From assembly GCF_000421845.1 (NCBI RefSeq), contig NZ_ATXU01000009.1, positions 87,892-151,891 of the forward strand: DNA of 64,000 bases. The letters run 5' to 3'. Numbering within the stretch: the stretch's first letter is position 1; the number at the start of each line of letters is the position of its first letter. Made by a program: the position numbers and the translations under genes. Origin of the DNA: Leucobacter chironomi DSM 19883. GTDB lineage: Bacteria; Actinomycetota; Actinomycetes; Actinomycetales; Microbacteriaceae. Positions 61,759 through 64,000 of this stretch are shown here, one piece after another. Under the pieces are notes generated by a model, which was given only the letters and a program-made list of their open reading frames with translations, did no database searches and had not been told where the DNA came from.

Positions 61759-62466
61759 CTAACGAATGATCAGGTCGATGAGGATGTTGACCGAATTGAG
61801 GAGCGACTGGCCCTTGGCTTTCGAATAGTCGCTGTAGATGACCTCGACTGGCTGCTCGGCGTAGGGCAGGCCTGTGCGACCGAGCTGCACCACGATCTCG
61901 GTGCCGTGCGCCATGCGATCCTGACGCAGCTTGATGCGCGCCAGGGCGTCGTCGCGGATCACGCGCAGACCGTTGTGCGCGTCCGTGAGTCGTGTGCGCG
62001 TGGTGAGATTGGTGACCCACACCGCGGTCTTCAGCACGATCTTCTTGAGGAGACCCGGCTTGGTGCGGTCATCGAGGAACCGGGATCCGAATACGATCGC
62101 GAGATTCTCGGTTCGTGCGCGTTCGAGCATGGTCGCTGCGTCTTCGACGCGGTGCTGGCCGTCCGCGTCGAATGTCACGACAAAGCGCGCGCCGCGTTCA
62201 AGCGCGTACTCGAAGCCGGTCTGCAGCGCCGCCCCTTGGCCCAGGTTGATGGGGTGCGTCACCAGCCGCGCGCCCGCCGCTTCGGCGATGCGACCGGAGC
62301 CGTCGCGGGAACCGTCATCGATGCAGACCACGTTCGAGAAGATCGGGGTGAGGCCGCGGATGACGTCGCCGATGACCTGCGCCTCGTTGAAGAGAGGAAT
62401 GACGACCCACGCATCGTCGTTGAGCGTGCGCAGATCGCCTGAGGGGGCAGGATTCATGGTCTCCAT
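61759..62466 (-). CDS. polyprenyl-phosphate sugar synthase-like GT2 (DPM1-type)
   Basis: 235-residue GT-A enzyme. VVIPLFNEAQVI near residue 21, CIDDGSRDGSGRI near 48, LGQGAALQTGF near 75 and the metal-binding FDADGQH near 99, as in dolichol/polyprenyl-phosphate mannose synthases. It would load a sugar onto polyprenyl phosphate for use outside by the DUF6541 protein two genes on. Start could be the ATG at 62466 or 62457; neither has a well-spaced ribosome site. Confidence 0.9.
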   Translation of the reverse strand: METMNPAPSGDLRTLNDDAWVVIPLFNEAQVIGDVIRGLTPIFSNVVCIDDGSRDGSGRIAEAAGARLVTHPINLGQGAALQTGFEYALERGARFVVTFDADGQHRVEDAATMLERARTENLAIVFGSRFLDDRTKPGLLKKIVLKTAVWVTNLTTRTRLTDAHNGLRVIRDDALARIKLRQDRMAHGTEIVVQLGRTGLPYAEQPVEVIYSDYSKAKGQSLLNSVNILIDLIIR

Positions 62467-62600
62467 TCTGGCAGACCCGGATGGGTGACGGGGTTGTGCG
62501 GCCCGGCGGTCGTTGGCGAGACGCTCCGGTCGCGATTAGGCTGAGGCGAAACGTTCAGTAACTACTTGAGGCTTTAGAGTCTCTGCGACGAGGAGTGCCG

Positions 62601-64000
62601 GTGCGAGCCAGGATCAAGTGGCGCGGTGTGCGAGCCGCGGCGATCGCGATGTGCGCGACCGGCGCCGCGGTGATGGCGCTGCTCGTGCCCAGCATCACGG
62701 ACGCGCCGGCTTACGCGAACCCATCGGCCGGGTTCGACGCCGGCAACATCATTGACGACGCGCTGTTCTACGATGGCACTGCCTGGAACGCTGCTCAGAT
62801 CCAAACCTTCCTCAACCAGCGCGTTCCGCGCTGCACGATCGGCGATCCTGGCCGAGGCGCCTACACGCCCTGGGGCAACACCCTGATCTCCGGTGCCTGC
62901 CTCGGCGGCTCGTACTGGACGACTGCCGCACGACCCGCCAACGCCTACTGCAGTGCCATGGCGGGCTCCGTGAACGAGAGTTCGGCGAGCTACATCGCGC
63001 GCGTCGGGGCGGCGTGCGGCATCAGCCCGAAGGTGCTGCTCGTGATGCTCGAGAAGGAGCAGAGCCTTGTCACCGACACCTGGCCGACCGTGCGCCAGTA
63101 CGATTTCGCGATGGGCTACGATTGCCCCGACTCCGGGCCGAACAACTCGCCCAACTGCAACAGCGGCGCGGGGGGATTCCCGGCGCAGATGTATCGGGGT
63201 GCCTGGCAGCTGAAGGTCTACAAGGCGTTCCCGAACAGCTACAACTACAAGCCGTTCCAGTCGAATCGCATCCAGTGGCACCCGAACGCCGGCTGCGGTG
63301 CTTCGGATGTGTGGATCGCCAACTGGGCCACAGCAGCGCTTTACATCTACACTCCCTACCGCCCCAACCAGGCCGCGCTCAACGCCGGTTGGGGAACCGG
63401 AGACGCCTGCTCGAGCTACGGCAATCGCAACTTCTACAACTTCTACACGAGCTGGTTCGGCAGTGTGCGCTCGGTGTACCCACCTTTTGCGGAACCGTGG
63501 ATCGCCAGTGGCGGCACCGCAGGCCAGTACGGTGCGCCGCTCGCTCCGCCGGTCGATCACGGCTACTCCGTGGTAACTCAGGAGTTCGGGAACGCCACGA
63601 TGTATTACAACTCCTGGCTGGGTGTGCGCGTCGTGACCGGTGGTATCCGACAGGCTTACAAGCAGACCGACGCGGTGAAGCGACTCGGCCCCTGGGGTAC
63701 GCTCGGCTACCCGACCGATCTGGAACGCAGTGCCCCCGGAGGTATGTATCAGTCGTTCGATCGAGGCGTGATCTTTTGGTCTCAGCGCACCGGTGCGCAG
63801 CCAGTCATGGGCGCGATCCTGCCGCTCTACAACTCCGAGGGCGGTCCGGGTGGATATCTCGGGTACCCGCTAACCGGCGAGCAGGGCATCGCAGCCGGGG
63901 TCAAACAGGAGTTTGAGCGGGGTACGGCGTATTGGTCGAATCGGACGGGTGCGTCGGTGATTAATGGTGCGATCCGTGGGTTGTATCTGAGTGAGGGTGG
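62601..64000 (+). CDS. secreted LGFP-repeat protein with lytic-transglycosylase-like region (3' end outside window)
   Basis: At least 466 residues, open at the window end. GTG 62601 follows GAGGAG by 5 nt; a signal peptide occupies about 1-36 (cleavage near AYA). Residues about 40-260 form a Cys-containing domain with GISPKVLLVMLEKEQSLV near 145, matching the Glu-bearing helix of lysozyme-like/lytic transglycosylase folds. After about 295 come LGFP repeats (for example LGYPLTGEQ, TGAxxVxGAI), which bind wall glycan in actinobacteria. Probably a wall-associated hydrolase. Divergent from the DPM-like operon. The last 100 bases use T- and G-ending codons (TTT, TAT, AAT, GGT) unlike the rest. Confidence 0.85.
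   Translation, partial: MRARIKWRGVRAAAIAMCATGAAVMALLVPSITDAPAYANPSAGFDAGNIIDDALFYDGTAWNAAQIQTFLNQRVPRCTIGDPGRGAYTPWGNTLISGACLGGSYWTTAARPANAYCSAMAGSVNESSASYIARVGAACGISPKVLLVMLEKEQSLVTDTWPTVRQYDFAMGYDCPDSGPNNSPNCNSGAGGFPAQMYRGAWQLKVYKAFPNSYNYKPFQSNRIQWHPNAGCGASDVWIANWATAALYIYTPYRPNQAALNAGWGTGDACSSYGNRNFYNFYTSWFGSVRSVYPPFAEPWIASGGTAGQYGAPLAPPVDHGYSVVTQEFGNATMYYNSWLGVRVVTGGIRQAYKQTDAVKRLGPWGTLGYPTDLERSAPGGMYQSFDRGVIFWSQRTGAQPVMGAILPLYNSEGGPGGYLGYPLTGEQGIAAGVKQEFERGTAYWSNRTGASVINGAIRGLYLSEG

Noticed and set aside
1..64000. Prophage, transposon or integrative element
   Set aside because: No integrase, transposase, attachment-site duplication or phage structural gene was found in either strand.

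Overview
The window is very GC-rich (about 70%), densely coded DNA from an actinobacterium, most likely the family Microbacteriaceae (Leucobacter or a relative). That placement is inference. It rests on the order aspartate aminotransferase / tRNA-Trp / secE / nusG / rplK / rplA, on a NusG with a long acidic N-terminus, on GTG starts and ATGA/GTGA overlaps, and on a giant Ig-like protein locus with MoxR, DUF58, PP2C and FHA genes. I see no phage, transposon, rRNA operon or CRISPR array.

Layout. 0-4.1 kb: an ABC-type ATPase with altered motifs (cut by the window edge), a YhgE/Pip membrane protein, a TetR regulator, and a coiled-coil membrane protein built on 33-bp repeats. 4.2-8.5 kb: housekeeping block (aspC, tRNA-Trp, secE, nusG, rplK, rplA, strong terminator). 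8.5-23.6 kb: a long co-directional signalling and envelope locus: Ser/Thr kinase, 1967-aa extracellular Ig/cadherin-like protein, MoxR ATPase, DUF58 protein, transglutaminase-like membrane protein whose core lacks the catalytic Cys, PP2C phosphatase, a small protein with three copies of a threonine-containing motif, and a membrane FHA protein. Junctions within the kinase-Ig pair and from moxR through the small protein are 4-nt or 1-nt overlaps. 23.6-29.9 kb: proline catabolism (putP, bifunctional putA, divergent lysR). 30.0-30.7 kb: an endonuclease/exonuclease/phosphatase-family gene, followed by a 21-bp-arm inverted repeat in the convergent gap.

30.9-39.4 kb: a phosphonate locus. A PhnX-like HAD hydrolase and a GntR/UTRA regulator diverge from an FAD amine oxidoreductase and a PhnD-PhnC-PhnE importer, with a secreted wall-anchored metallophosphoesterase downstream. 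Together they suggest outside release of a phosphonate or phosphoester, import, oxidative deamination and C-P cleavage. 39.5-41.9 kb: a drug-efflux MFS transporter with its MarR regulator and two well-formed operators around the promoter. 42.0-45.0 kb: purK, purE and an MFS transporter.

45.0-64.0 kb: cell-envelope glycan genes: glycosyltransferases, galE, an LCP ligase, an LTA-synthase-like enzyme, an acyltransferase-3/SGNH O-acyltransferase, an LpxA-like acyltransferase, a DUF6541/DUF2304/polyprenyl-phosphate-GT module, and a partial secreted protein with a lytic-transglycosylase-like region and LGFP repeats running off the end. A nitronate-monooxygenase-like gene sits among them. No gene-free stretch exceeds 300 bases; the largest gaps are about 190-250 bases and their contents are listed.
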